DNA of 64,000 nt, from contig NZ_JAWOCR010000054.1 of assembly GCF_046483665.1 (NCBI RefSeq), forward strand, positions 1 to 64,000, read 5' to 3'. Both the position numbers and the translations under genes were made by a program. Shown here in pieces: positions 1 through 8,307 of this stretch (positions are counted from its first letter, which is position 1; the number at the start of each line of letters is the position of its first letter). The stretch comes from Thiohalophilus sp046483665. GTDB lineage: Bacteria; Pseudomonadota; Gammaproteobacteria; UBA6429; Thiohalophilaceae. A model generated the notes under the pieces. That model saw nothing but the letters and a program-made list of their open reading frames with translations. It was not told the origin of the DNA and ran no database searches.

Positions 1-1592
1 TCACAATCAGCGCCGTTCGCACCGACGAAACTACCCAGAAATGTGTGCCGGCCTTTGCCAGCGACACCAAGAACCTGAAGTTCTGGACCAACTATTCCGA
101 TCCTGCCAGCGGAACGCAGCAGGTGACGCTCAATCACGATACAACCGACTACCTGCTGCCAACCAGCGAGCCCGGCGGCACCAATGTTCCCGTCCAGTTC
201 GATGCCAATGCAGACAGCACCTTTACCCTGACTTACCCTGATGCGGGGAAGTTGACTCTCAATGCCAAATACGAAGGCAGCGGTGATGATGCCGGGCTGA
301 CCATGGTGGGTAATGACACATACGTCACCAAACCGGCCCGGCTGTATGTTTACAGCGACGATACCAACGCCGACTGTCCCAGCGGCGATGCAAGCTGTTC
401 ACTCTACACGGCCGCCGGTAACAATTTTAATCTGAAAGTGCGTGGCGCCTGTGCCGATACCAGTCTGACGCCCAACTTCCAGCTGGATAATATCAGTCTG
501 AGTCACAATCTTGTGGCGCCGGCAGGCGGTGACGCCGGTGCGATCAATGTCACCAGTTTCGACATTAGTGATGCCGACAACGGCGAACACCTGATCAACA
601 ATCAAACCGTGTCCGAAGTTGGTGTCTTTACCTTTACTGCCAGCCTCGCCGGGGTCGATTACTTTGATGAAACCACGATCGGGGATACCACGCTCAATAC
701 CAGTGAAAATATCGGCCGTTTCAGCCCGCACCATTTTGATGTCACCGCCACCGAGGCCTGTAATGGCGCATTCACCTATTCCGGTCAACCATTCACCGTC
801 ACGGTCGACGCGCTCAACCTGGGTGGCAACCCAACACGTAACTACCGCAACAGTTTTGTGCGGGATCCGGTCATCTCCAATGCCGGTGATACCGCCAACT
901 TCACCAACAACACGCTGGATACCGGCTATTTCACTACCAATGACGGGATCGGTGTGCGCAATGATGTGACCTACACCTTCGCGAGCAAAGAAACCGCGCC
1001 ACTGGCCATCAACGAGCTGCGCGCCACCGACAGCGACGGGATCGACTCGGATGGGTATACGGAAGGCCAGGTCAATATTCGCAGCGGACGGATTGCGCTG
1101 GACAACGCTTACGGGACGGAACTGGCTGACCTTCAAGTACCCATGTTTGCCCAGTACTACGACGGCAGCGATTTTGTCACCAACACACTCGATGTCTGTG
1201 ACAACGGGGTTACCATCGACCTGCTCAATCCCACCGATACTGTCACCGTTGGCGATGGCGATACGCGCGGGGAAACCTGCGTCCAGGACACCGGCGATCC
1301 CGGCGACAGCGACAGCGGTTGCGCCTTCGCCGCGCCGGATACGGATATACAATACACCGACACGCCCGACGACGGTCTCTACACGCTTTATCTCAAAGCA
1401 CCCGACAGCGATGCCGGCTTTGATCCCAATAATCCGATCTACGGTAACGTCACCGTACGCGCCAATACACCGGGCTATCTACAGGATGACTGGGACGGTG
1501 ACGGCAGCGAGGAAGAGCCCGAAGCCACCGCCACCTTTGGTCGTTATCGCGGTGATGACCGGATCATCTACTGGCGGGAAAGATTTCAGTGA
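1..1592 (+). CDS. MshQ-like / DUF6701 surface protein, 3' part (5' end outside window)
   Basis: The reading frame is open from the first bases (codons in phase from base 3), so this is the last 529 residues of a larger protein. The sequence is acidic and rich in Asn, Asp, Thr and Gly, with scattered cysteines, and carries the stretch GRFSPHHFDVT followed by a beta-rich region (ACNGAFTYSGQPFTVTVDA) that I recognise from the DUF6701 domain of MSHA-pilus-associated MshQ proteins. Such proteins are large, secreted and built of beta-sandwich repeats. No membrane anchor is visible at the C-terminus, which ends GDDRIIYWRERFQ. It converges on ntrC. The other msh pilus genes, if present, lie outside the window, so a pilus role is inference from the family. 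Confidence 0.75.
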   Translation, partial: TISAVRTDETTQKCVPAFASDTKNLKFWTNYSDPASGTQQVTLNHDTTDYLLPTSEPGGTNVPVQFDANADSTFTLTYPDAGKLTLNAKYEGSGDDAGLTMVGNDTYVTKPARLYVYSDDTNADCPSGDASCSLYTAAGNNFNLKVRGACADTSLTPNFQLDNISLSHNLVAPAGGDAGAINVTSFDISDADNGEHLINNQTVSEVGVFTFTASLAGVDYFDETTIGDTTLNTSENIGRFSPHHFDVTATEACNGAFTYSGQPFTVTVDALNLGGNPTRNYRNSFVRDPVISNAGDTANFTNNTLDTGYFTTNDGIGVRNDVTYTFASKETAPLAINELRATDSDGIDSDGYTEGQVNIRSGRIALDNAYGTELADLQVPMFAQYYDGSDFVTNTLDVCDNGVTIDLLNPTDTVTVGDGDTRGETCVQDTGDPGDSDSGCAFAAPDTDIQYTDTPDDGLYTLYLKAPDSDAGFDPNNPIYGNVTVRANTPGYLQDDWDGDGSEEEPEATATFGRYRGDDRIIYWRERFQ

Positions 1593-1656
1593 AGATATTC
1601 ACCACCAAGCCGTAGGCCCGATATAACGTTAGCGGTATCGGGCATTCTCAAAGAAC

Positions 1657-1683
1657 GCCGGACACCGCTGCGCTATGTCCGGC
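1657..1683. repeat. short intergenic hairpin between convergent genes
   Basis: GCCGGACA at 1657-1664 pairs with TGTCCGGC at 1676-1683 around an 11-nt loop. It lies between the MshQ-like stop and the ntrC stop, where a terminator is expected, but no T-run follows on either strand. It may be a repetitive palindrome rather than a classical terminator. Confidence 0.5.
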
Positions 1684-1710
1684 CTACCATGATGTATTAT
1701 ACAAAATCTT

Positions 1711-1740
1711 TACTTCGTGTCTTTGTGTCTTGGTGGTTCA
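1711..1740 (+). repeat. half-copy of the GTGTCTTGGTGGT interspersed repeat
   Basis: The stretch reads CTTCGTGTCTTTGTGTCTTG followed by GTGGTT. It matches the right arm of the inverted repeats at 13963-14034, 40528-40602 and 53771-53836. Only one arm is present here, just downstream of the ntrC stop. Confidence 0.7.
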
Positions 1741-1746
1741 GCTCTT

Positions 1747-3138
1747 TTACATGTTCAGCTCTTTGATCTTGCGGGTGAGGGTGTTACGGCCCCAGCCGAG
1801 CAGTTTTGCGGCGTCCTGACGCCGGCCGCCGGTTTTTTTCAGGGCGGTTTCGATCATCACCCGTTCGAATTGCGGCATGGCCTGATCGAGGATCGCGGTA
1901 TGACCCCGGGAGAGTTCCTGTTCGGCCCATTGGCGTAGCAGTTCGCTCCAGTCGCCGTCGAAACGGGTTTCGTCCTTGCCGTGCAGCATCTCGGGGGGGA
2001 GGTCGTCGATGTGCACGACCTGGCCGGGCGACATGACCGTCAACCAGCGACAGGTGTTTTCCAGCTGGCGAACATTGCCGGGCCAGTCCAGTCGCGACAG
2101 ATATTCCATTACCTCGCGATCCAGGCTCTTTGCATCCACATTGAGCTCTTTCGCTGCCCGGTTGAGAAAATGCTGGGCCAGCAACGGGATATCCTCGCGT
2201 CGTTCGCGCAGCGAAGGAATGTGGATACGAATGACATTGAGTCGATGGAACAGATCCTCACGAAAGCGGCCCTGTTCCACCAGCTTTTCCAGATTCTGAT
2301 GGGTCGCTGCGATGATGCGCACATCCACCTTGACCGCGCTGTGTCCCCCTACCCGATAGAATTCACCGTCGGCCAGTACCCGTAACAATCGCGTTTGCAG
2401 TTCCTGGGGCATGTCGCCAATCTCATCCAGAAACAGGGTGCCGCCATCGGCCTGTTCGAAGCGTCCATGGCGGGCCGTATTCGCTCCGGTAAACGCGCCT
2501 TTTTCGTGGCCGAACAATTCCGACTCGAGTAGATCCCGCGGGATCGCGGCCATGTTCAGGGCAATGAACGGCTGTCCGGCCCGTGGACTGTGGCGATGAA
2601 GAGCCTGGGCCACCAGTTCCTTGCCGGTGCCCGATTCACCATTGATCAATACGGTGATATTGGAGCGCGCCAGTCGACCAATGGCGCGAAATACCTCCTG
2701 CATGGAAGGCGCTTCGCCAATGATCTCAGCATCGATCTGACCTGCCGGCGTTTCGCCCAGGCCGGTTTCACGCCGATGACTGATTGCGCGGCGCGCCAGT
2801 TCTACCGCTTCATCCACATCGAACGGTTTGGGCAGGTATTCAAAGGCACCGACCTCATAGGCGCTGACCGCACTGTCCAGATCGGTGTGCGCGGTGATGA
2901 TGATTACCGGCAAGCCGGGGTATTTGTCATGAATCCGGCCCAGCAGTTCCAGGCCATCCATACCGGGCATGCGGATATCGCTGATGATCACATCCGGTTC
3001 GCTGCGATTGAGTGCTCGCAATACGCTGTCGGCTTCGTCGAAACTGCGCACTTCAATCTCGGCATTTTTAAATGCTTTTTCCAGTACCCAGCGGATTGAG
3101 CGGTCGTCGTCGACGATCCAGATGGTTTCCTTGCTCAT
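1747..3138 (-). CDS. ntrC: nitrogen regulation response regulator NtrC (NRI)
   Basis: 463 aa; E. coli NtrC has 469. It is the sigma-54-dependent activator of nitrogen-limitation genes. An N-terminal receiver domain carries the phospho-acceptor in DVIISDIRMPGMDG. The central AAA+ domain has Walker A GESGTGKE, the sigma-54-contacting GAFTGA loop and the Walker-B-like sequence TLFLDEIGDMP. The C-terminus is a Fis-type helix-turn-helix (AAKLLGWGRNTLTRKIKEL). I chose the ATG at 3138 (MSKETIWIVDDD) because the in-frame residues further upstream fall inside ntrB and do not resemble a receiver domain. It follows ntrB after 7 bases, so the two are co-transcribed. Predicted binding sites are visible before glnA and before ntrB. 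Confidence 0.97.
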   Translation of the reverse strand: MSKETIWIVDDDRSIRWVLEKAFKNAEIEVRSFDEADSVLRALNRSEPDVIISDIRMPGMDGLELLGRIHDKYPGLPVIIITAHTDLDSAVSAYEVGAFEYLPKPFDVDEAVELARRAISHRRETGLGETPAGQIDAEIIGEAPSMQEVFRAIGRLARSNITVLINGESGTGKELVAQALHRHSPRAGQPFIALNMAAIPRDLLESELFGHEKGAFTGANTARHGRFEQADGGTLFLDEIGDMPQELQTRLLRVLADGEFYRVGGHSAVKVDVRIIAATHQNLEKLVEQGRFREDLFHRLNVIRIHIPSLRERREDIPLLAQHFLNRAAKELNVDAKSLDREVMEYLSRLDWPGNVRQLENTCRWLTVMSPGQVVHIDDLPPEMLHGKDETRFDGDWSELLRQWAEQELSRGHTAILDQAMPQFERVMIETALKKTGGRRQDAAKLLGWGRNTLTRKIKELNM

Positions 3139-3145
3139 GGTTGTC

Positions 3146-4219
3146 TCATGCCTCAACTTCGATCGGTATATAGATAGAAAAGATGGTTCGGCCCGGCTCA
3201 CTGTCACATTCGATGATGCCGTTATGCTGCTGAATCAGTGACTGGGCGATAGCCAGCCCCAGACCGGTGCCTTCGGCCCGACTGGAAACCATGGGGAAGA
3301 AAATCCGCTCCTGAATCTCTGTCGGAATCCCCGGGCCGTTATCAATAATCTGGATCTGCGCCACCAGATCATGCTGTTTCTGGCCAATGGTGAATTTGCG
3401 TGCCACCCGGGTGCGCAGAGTGATATCGCCTTCGCCCTGCAGCGCCTCGATGGCATTGCGAATGATATTGAGCAGGGCCTGGACGATCTGATCCCGATCG
3501 GCGGTTAAATCCGGAATACTGGGGTCATAGTCCCGGCGCAAGCGTATCCCCTCGGGCGCTTCGGCCAGCAACAGGCTACGCATATATTCGAGCACTTCAT
3601 GGACGTTAACCGGTTCCAGCCTGGGCAGCTTGTTGGGCCCCAGGATCCGGTTGACCAGCTTTTGCAGGCGATCCGCCTCGCTGATAATCACCCCGGTGTA
3701 TTCCTTGAGTTCATCGGTGGGCAACTCGCGCGCCAGTAACTGGGCCGCGCCGCGCAGGCCTCCCAGGGGATTTTTAATTTCATGGGCCAGACCACGCAGC
3801 ATCTGCCGGGTGGATTCCTGCTGGGCAGACCGACTTTCGTCGCGGGCGATGCGCAACAAGCGATCCATCTGGCTGACCTCCACCAGCAGTTCCGGCGCCT
3901 GTTCCCGCTCCACCAGGGGCAGAGCGGTCAGATCCACCACCACCTCGCGTCCGTGGATCAGCTTCAGGCTCACCTCATGGCGCGTAAAGGGGTGGCCGCT
4001 GGCCAGGGCCTCGCGCAATTCGTTGGCGACATTGTCGGGGGTCTCGAACAATTCCTCGAAACGGTGTCCGATCAAATGCGGACCACTGCTGCCAAACAGC
4101 ATCTCGGTTGCGGCATTGACATACCGCAGGCACAAATCCTGGTCGAACAGCATCAGTCCGGAGGTCATTGCCTCAAGGACACGTTGTTGTAAATCGGGGG
4201 ATGGGGTCATCGTCTCCAT
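3146..4219 (-). CDS. ntrB: nitrogen regulation sensor histidine kinase NtrB (NRII)
   Basis: About 357 aa; E. coli has 349. This soluble sensor kinase/phosphatase phosphorylates NtrC when nitrogen is limiting and is itself controlled by PII. A PAS-like domain (about residues 10-120) precedes the H-box GLAHEIKNPLGGLRGAAQ, with the phospho-histidine in AHEIKN. Then come the N-box (NIIRNAIEAL), the G1 motif DNGPGIP and the G2 motif GTGLGLAIAQS. There are no membrane segments, as expected for the family. The start is either METMTPSPD (4219) or MTPSPD (4210); neither has a strong ribosome site. ntrC follows directly. A palindromic NtrC-type site lies about 200 bp upstream. Confidence 0.95.
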   Translation of the reverse strand: METMTPSPDLQQRVLEAMTSGLMLFDQDLCLRYVNAATEMLFGSSGPHLIGHRFEELFETPDNVANELREALASGHPFTRHEVSLKLIHGREVVVDLTALPLVEREQAPELLVEVSQMDRLLRIARDESRSAQQESTRQMLRGLAHEIKNPLGGLRGAAQLLARELPTDELKEYTGVIISEADRLQKLVNRILGPNKLPRLEPVNVHEVLEYMRSLLLAEAPEGIRLRRDYDPSIPDLTADRDQIVQALLNIIRNAIEALQGEGDITLRTRVARKFTIGQKQHDLVAQIQIIDNGPGIPTEIQERIFFPMVSSRAEGTGLGLAIAQSLIQQHNGIIECDSEPGRTIFSIYIPIEVEA

Positions 4220-4416
4220 ACCCGGGGTGTAGCAAGAACCAAACCATAACGCACCATTTTCGATGCCCCTTTGGCAGGTTTTTGGCCGTCCCAATTATTT
4301 GCTTGTATTACAAATAGTTAGCGGATCTATACTGAACCATTTACGGGCTGCTGCGCTGTTTTGGTCGGCCCACGCGCGCTGCACACAGCAAAGCATAGCG
4401 CAGATACACTATTCAC

Positions 4417-4431
4417 GCACCACAATGGTGC
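4417..4431. promoter_or_regulatory. predicted NtrC-binding palindrome upstream of ntrB
   Basis: GCACC-ACAAT-GGTGC is a perfect inverted repeat matching the core of the NtrC consensus GCACC-N5-GGTGC. It lies in the 219-bp gap between the DUF4124 gene and ntrB, where E. coli has an NtrC-repressed promoter for the kinase-regulator pair. Autoregulation of ntrBC is the inference. Confidence 0.7.
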
Positions 4432-4438
4432 GCCCCGA

Positions 4439-5035
4439 TCAAGGCGAGGAGGGTTTCGGGGGATTGGTCGGGGTCGGTCCGGGAATTGTCGGTTTCGGGG
4501 GATTGAGGGGCGAAGGTTGCGAGCCCGACTGTATCGTGCTGTGACGCAACAGGTGGAAGGTCACTGACTCGCTGGCGCCCACCACATTCGCGTCCCGATC
4601 CACGACCTCCAGGCGAACAGTATGGGTGCCCCGGTCAACATTGGTCAGGGTTACGGTGGTGCCGGTTTGTTCCAGAGGCTCACCATCCATCACCCAGCGC
4701 AATTGATGGCCGCCCATCAGGCCTGGCTGAATGTTAGCCCGCAGCGTCACGTTACCGGCATTATCGCGGATGGATTCGTCATTGCCCGGCGAGGTAATCG
4801 TGACCTCGTACGGCGAGGTGTCCTCCCGATCCCGCTCTGGCGGCTGATAATTGATATCGGGAGACTTTTCAAAGCGGGTAGCCGGCGCCTCCTCTACTGA
4901 CATCTCCTCGCTGCCTTCGATCGGCTGGTCGCTGTATTCCACTGACCCGTCCGGATTGACTTTTTTGTACACTTTATCAGCCGCCACCGCGGGCACGGTC
5001 AACAACAGCAGAGCAATCATGCAATAGTTTTTCAT
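4439..5035 (-). CDS. DUF4124 domain-containing exported protein
   Basis: 198 aa. A signal peptide is visible (MKNYCMIALLLLTVPAVAA). The mature N-terminus KVYKKVNPDGSVEYSDQP is the DUF4124 signature found in many gammaproteobacterial periplasmic proteins. A central region (about residues 75-165) has an Ig-like, beta-rich pattern (EVTITSPGNDESIRDNAGNV). The tail is proline-rich (PPKPTIPGPTPTNPPKPSSP). Its biochemical role is unknown. A DUF4124 gene between glnA and ntrB is an arrangement I have seen in several gammaproteobacteria. A terminator separates it from glnA, so it probably has its own promoter. Confidence 0.85.
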   Translation of the reverse strand: MKNYCMIALLLLTVPAVAADKVYKKVNPDGSVEYSDQPIEGSEEMSVEEAPATRFEKSPDINYQPPERDREDTSPYEVTITSPGNDESIRDNAGNVTLRANIQPGLMGGHQLRWVMDGEPLEQTGTTVTLTNVDRGTHTVRLEVVDRDANVVGASESVTFHLLRHSTIQSGSQPSPLNPPKPTIPGPTPTNPPKPSSP

Positions 5036-5060
5036 AGCTCAAGAATAGCCCCCGGACGAG

Positions 5061-5330
5061 GCATCTACAATAGTTCTTTATTGTCAGTGTCGATTATCAA
5101 CCCGATCTCCACTTTGTAAGTGAGAGCTCAGGGACGAGGTACGAGGAAAATGCAGGCTGTAAGAGGCCAGCCCTCTGGCCGACTGACGGGGCATCTATAA
5201 CCGATATTTATTATCCGGTTGGCTGAATGGCCAGTAGTTCACCCTGTTAGTGAGAGCTCAGGGCCGAGGGACGAGTAACGAGGTGCGAGAAAACTGCAGG
5301 CCGTAGGAGGCCAGCCCTCTGGCCGATTGG
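5061..5330. repeat. tandem imperfect duplication (two copies of about 130-145 bp)
   Basis: Copy A (about 5061-5184) and copy B (about 5200-5327) share, in order, GCATCTA(C/T)AA, then GTGAGAGCTCAGGG, then ACGAG units, then TGCAGGC(T/C)GTA, then GAGGCCAGCCCTCTGGCCGA. Copy B carries extra ACGAG units (5264-5288). The last motif contains its own palindrome (GGCCAG-CCCT-CTGGCC). No coding potential is visible in this 466-bp gap between the DUF4124 gene and glnA. Confidence 0.75.
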
Positions 5331-5357
5331 TTGAGAATAGCGCGCTCATCGAGGCTG

Positions 5358-5384
5358 AATCGCCGAGGGGGCTCGGCTCCCACA
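5358..5384 (-). repeat. REP-like palindromic element
   Basis: On the minus strand the sequence reads TGTGGGAGCCGAGCCCCCTC and then GGCGATT. This resembles the Pseudomonas-type REP pattern (a GGAG head followed by a CGAG-loop-CTCG stem and a GCGATT-like tail). Only one copy was found in this window, so membership of a genomic REP family is unproven here. Confidence 0.5.
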
Positions 5385-5400
5385 AAGATAGAGTTTATTT

Positions 5401-5434
5401 GTCTTCTTCGTGTCTTGGTGTCTTCGTGGTTAAT
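5401..5434 (+). repeat. half-copy of the GTGTCTTGGTGGT interspersed repeat
   Basis: CTTCTTCGTGTCTTGGTGTC followed by TTCGTGGTTAAT is one arm of the repeat family described at 13963-14034. It lies 70-100 bp beyond the glnA stop, just after the tandem duplication that contains ACGAG units. Confidence 0.7.
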
Positions 5435-5449
5435 ATTTTTACGTTCTGA

Positions 5450-5482
5450 AACAAAAACGCCCCCTTGCGGGGGCGCTTTGTT
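5450..5482 (-). terminator. rho-independent terminator of glnA
   Basis: CGCCCCC (5458-5464) pairs perfectly with GGGGGCG (5469-5475) around TTGC. Read on the minus strand the hairpin is followed by TTTTTGT, 20-45 bp after the glnA stop. Confidence 0.9.
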
Positions 5483-5501
5483 TTCACCTGAGATGTGGCG
5501 C

Positions 5502-6908
5502 TTACAGGCTGTAGTACATGTCGAACTCGACCGGGTGAGTGGTCATGCGGAAGCGGGTAACTTCGTCCATCTTCAGTAAGATATAAGCATCAATCACGTC
5601 ATCGGTGAAGACACCGCCCTGGGTCAGGAACGCCCGATCTTCGCTCAGTGCATCCAGTGCCTGGTCGAAAGAGTGACAGACTGTCGGAATACTGGCAGCT
5701 TCTTCGGCCGGCAGATCATACAGATCCTTGTCCATGGCATCGCCGGGATGGATCTTGTTCTGGATACCATCCAGACCGGCCATCATCATGGCAGTAAAGG
5801 CCAGGTACGGATTGGCGGTCGGATCCGGGAAGCGCACCTCGATACGGCGGCCTTTCGGATTGGCCACGTAGGGGATACGGATGGAGGCGGAACGGTTACG
5901 GGCCGAATAGGCCAGCATGACCGGCGCTTCAAAGCCCGGGACCAGACGCTTGTAGGAGTTGGTCGAAGCATTGGTGAAGGCGTTCAAGGCCCGGGCATGC
6001 TTGATGATCCCGCCGATGTAGTAGAGCGCGGTTTCAGACAGGCCGCCGTATTCGTTACCGGAAAACAGATTCTGTCCGTCCTTCATCAGTGACTGGTGCA
6101 CGTGCATACCGCTGCCATTATCGCCGACCAGCGGCTTGGGCATGAAAGTCGCGGTCTTGCCATAGATGTGCGCGACATTGTGGATCACGTATTTCATACG
6201 CTGATTCCAGTCGGCCCGTTCTACCAGGGTACTGAACTTGGTGCCGATTTCACACTGTCCGGCGGTAGCGACTTCGTGATGATGTACCTCCACCGGAACG
6301 CCCACTTCTTCGAGGGCCAGACACATGGCGGCACGCAGATCGTTCAGGGAGTCAACCGGCGGCACGGGGAAGTAACCGCCTTTCATGCCCGGGCGGTGAC
6401 CGATGTTGCCGTCGGTATAGACGCGCTCGGAGTTCCACTCGGCTTCTTCGGAATCCACCTTGTAGAAGGCACCGCTCATGTCCGCGCCCCAGCGCACGTC
6501 GTCCAGCACGAAGAATTCGGGTTCCGGACCAAACAGTGCGGTATCGGCAATACCGGTGGACTGCAGGTAGGCTTCGCCGCGCTTGGCGATGGAGCGGGGA
6601 TCGCGCTCGTAACCCTGGCCGGTGGCCGGCTCCAGGATGTCGCAGGTCAGGTTCAGGCTCGGCTCTTCAGAGAAGGGATCCAGAAAAGCGCTGTCAGCAT
6701 CAGGCATCAGGATCATGTCGGATTCGTTAATCCCTTTCCAGCCGGAGATGGACGAGCCGTCAAACATCTTGCCTTCGGTAAACATATCTTCACCCTCGAC
6801 GTGGGCCGGCACGGAAACGTGCTGCTCTTTGCCGCGAGTATCGGTGAAACGGAAATCAATGAACTTGACGCCGTTATCTTTAATCATCTTCATGACTTTG
6901 TCAGACAT
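5502..6908 (-). CDS. glnA: type I glutamine synthetase
   Basis: 468 aa, the standard length for the dodecameric GSI-beta enzyme that makes glutamine from glutamate, ammonia and ATP. Visible signatures are DGSSISGWKGINESDM near the N-terminus, the catalytic segment NGSGMHVHQSL, the ATP-site region KRLVPGFEAP, and the adenylylation site DLYDLPAEE with Tyr at about residue 397. Activity is therefore probably controlled by GlnE adenylylation. The start MSDKVMKMIKD is supported by upstream AACCGGAGAAC. A sigma-54 promoter and two NtrC sites lie upstream, and a strong terminator downstream. It heads the nitrogen block with ntrBC. Confidence 0.98.
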   Translation of the reverse strand: MSDKVMKMIKDNGVKFIDFRFTDTRGKEQHVSVPAHVEGEDMFTEGKMFDGSSISGWKGINESDMILMPDADSAFLDPFSEEPSLNLTCDILEPATGQGYERDPRSIAKRGEAYLQSTGIADTALFGPEPEFFVLDDVRWGADMSGAFYKVDSEEAEWNSERVYTDGNIGHRPGMKGGYFPVPPVDSLNDLRAAMCLALEEVGVPVEVHHHEVATAGQCEIGTKFSTLVERADWNQRMKYVIHNVAHIYGKTATFMPKPLVGDNGSGMHVHQSLMKDGQNLFSGNEYGGLSETALYYIGGIIKHARALNAFTNASTNSYKRLVPGFEAPVMLAYSARNRSASIRIPYVANPKGRRIEVRFPDPTANPYLAFTAMMMAGLDGIQNKIHPGDAMDKDLYDLPAEEAASIPTVCHSFDQALDALSEDRAFLTQGGVFTDDVIDAYILLKMDEVTRFRMTTHPVEFDMYYSL

Positions 6909-6996
6909 TTAGGGTTCTCCGGTTAGCTCAATATATTCAATGTTATCCAGAATCGCGCTGTCATTGGCGCAGTTCAAAATCTGTTGCCCGATTAAG

Positions 6997-7012
6997 TGCA
7001 CGAACCATGCCA
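6997..7012 (-). promoter_or_regulatory. sigma-54 promoter of glnA
   Basis: On the minus strand TGGCATG-GTTC-GTGCA fits the sigma-54 consensus TGGCAYR-N4-TTGCW with one mismatch, keeping GG at -24 and GC at -12. It lies about 90 bp upstream of the glnA start codon, with paired NtrC sites about 70 and 100 bp further upstream. Confidence 0.85.
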
Positions 7013-7074
7013 CACTATAACAAGCTGATTCGACAGGAAATTTATCAACCCGGACCATATTATACGACATCGGA

Positions 7075-7091
7075 GGCACCTTAATAGTGCA
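7075..7091. promoter_or_regulatory. NtrC-binding site, promoter-proximal (glnA)
   Basis: GGCACC-TTAAT-AGTGCA matches TGCACC-N5-GGTGCA except at two positions. Its centre is about 31 bp from the second site, roughly three helical turns, so the sites face the same side of the DNA. It is centred near -97 of the predicted start. Confidence 0.75.
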
Positions 7092-7105
7092 AAATATTCG
7101 CTCTA

Positions 7106-7122
7106 TGCACCATATCTGTGCG
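7106..7122. promoter_or_regulatory. NtrC-binding site, promoter-distal (glnA)
   Basis: TGCACC-ATATC-TGTGCG keeps the full left arm and GTGC of the right arm of the NtrC consensus. It abuts the stop codon of the neighbouring cation-efflux gene. With the site at 7075-7091 it forms the paired enhancer typical of glnA. Confidence 0.75.
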
Positions 7123-8307
7123 TCAACGGTAAAGTAACCTGACTGATTTCACACCGTCCACCTTCCGGGCCGCGCGGGCAAAACACTGGCGCAAGGTTTC
7201 GCGTTGATTCTGGTCCCGTTCCAGGGCCATGTCGATCGGCAGGGTCAGATCCACCTGAATACCTCCATCCAGATAGTGCAGAGTAGTGTGGACAATCCGA
7301 CGGGATTCTTCAATCTCGCTCCAGGCCTTTTCCAGCTGCACGAGCAACTGGCTGCGGTTGGGCAGGTTCAGATTCAGCGGCACTTTCTCGTCGTTTTCGG
7401 GATCGATGTGTACCGTAACATCGTTAACTTCTTCCACATCAGTGATCACCTTCTTGCGCACCCGCTCGCTCACGTAATGGGCCTCGGAAACGCTCAGATA
7501 GGGATCCACCTGTATATGGACATCCACCAGAGCCTCGGATCCACTGCGGCGAGTACGCAGAATGTGCAGTGCTTCAACGCCATCGACCTCAAGAATCGCC
7601 TGGCGGATCGCCTCCTGGCGCTCCGGCTCCAGGGCGGTATCCACCAGCTCCTTGACGCTGTGGGCAGAGAGACCCCAGCCGATCCTGGCAATCATGTAGG
7701 CGACCCCGATAGCAGCGATGGCATCAAGGTATTCGAGACCGGCCATGCTGCCGGCAACGCCGAGCAACACGATCAATGAGGAGATGGCATCCGAACGACT
7801 GTGCCAGGCGTTGGCCTTGAGCATGTGAGATTTGTATTTGCGGGCGATCAGCATGCTGTAGTGGTAAATGGCTTCCTTGCCCAGGATCGCAACACCGGCC
7901 ACGACCAGCGCCCAGAAACCAGGTTGCCACAGTTTGTCCGGATTAAACAGACGGATGATGGCATCAATACTGATACCAGCAGCGACAGCCATCAGGGCAA
8001 TGCCCAGACCCACCGTCGCCATAGTCTCGAACCGGCCATGGCCATAAGGATGCTCGGCATCGGCTTCGCGGCTGGAATGGCGCGCGGCGTAAATCACTAC
8101 AGCATCGGTCACCAGATCAGAAAAAGAGTGCACCCCGTCCGCGATCAACGCCTGGGACTGGGCAAACCAGCCAACCACCACCTTGAGGATACCCAGACTC
8201 AAATCCACCGCCGCCCCGACCAGCGTGACGCGGGTAATGTGGCGAGTACGATCGTCCCGCTCGGCGCGGGTAATGACGGGAGCCTGATCTTCTTCAGTCG
8301 TTGCCAT
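7123..8307 (-). CDS. cation diffusion facilitator (CDF) family metal exporter
   Basis: 394 aa. CDF proteins exchange divalent metals (Zn, Fe, Co, Mn) for protons across the inner membrane. A short hydrophilic N-terminus is followed by six predicted membrane segments. The transmembrane metal-site motifs are ADGVHSFSDLVTD (about residues 56-68) and NAWHSRSDAISS further on. After them comes a cytoplasmic dimerisation domain (VDVHIQVDPYLSVSEAH), plus a second, partly repeated ferredoxin-like segment that makes the protein longer than the roughly 300-aa FieF. Its ATG lies inside the end of tusA (14-bp overlap), so it belongs to the thiolase-tusA operon. The metal cannot be told from sequence alone. 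Confidence 0.9.
   Translation of the reverse strand: MATTEEDQAPVITRAERDDRTRHITRVTLVGAAVDLSLGILKVVVGWFAQSQALIADGVHSFSDLVTDAVVIYAARHSSREADAEHPYGHGRFETMATVGLGIALMAVAAGISIDAIIRLFNPDKLWQPGFWALVVAGVAILGKEAIYHYSMLIARKYKSHMLKANAWHSRSDAISSLIVLLGVAGSMAGLEYLDAIAAIGVAYMIARIGWGLSAHSVKELVDTALEPERQEAIRQAILEVDGVEALHILRTRRSGSEALVDVHIQVDPYLSVSEAHYVSERVRKKVITDVEEVNDVTVHIDPENDEKVPLNLNLPNRSQLLVQLEKAWSEIEESRRIVHTTLHYLDGGIQVDLTLPIDMALERDQNQRETLRQCFARAARKVDGVKSVRLLYR

Noticed and set aside
399..1352. A 317-codon minus-strand frame opposite the MshQ-like gene
   Set aside because: The plus strand encodes recognisable DUF6701 sequence; the antisense product is low-complexity Gly/Ile/Val text.
5061..5330. CRISPR-like direct repeats
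   Set aside because: Only two long imperfect copies without regular unique spacers, and no cas genes.
6096..6926. A 276-codon plus-strand frame opposite glnA
   Set aside because: Antisense to glnA; no motif, and it would run through the glnA start region.
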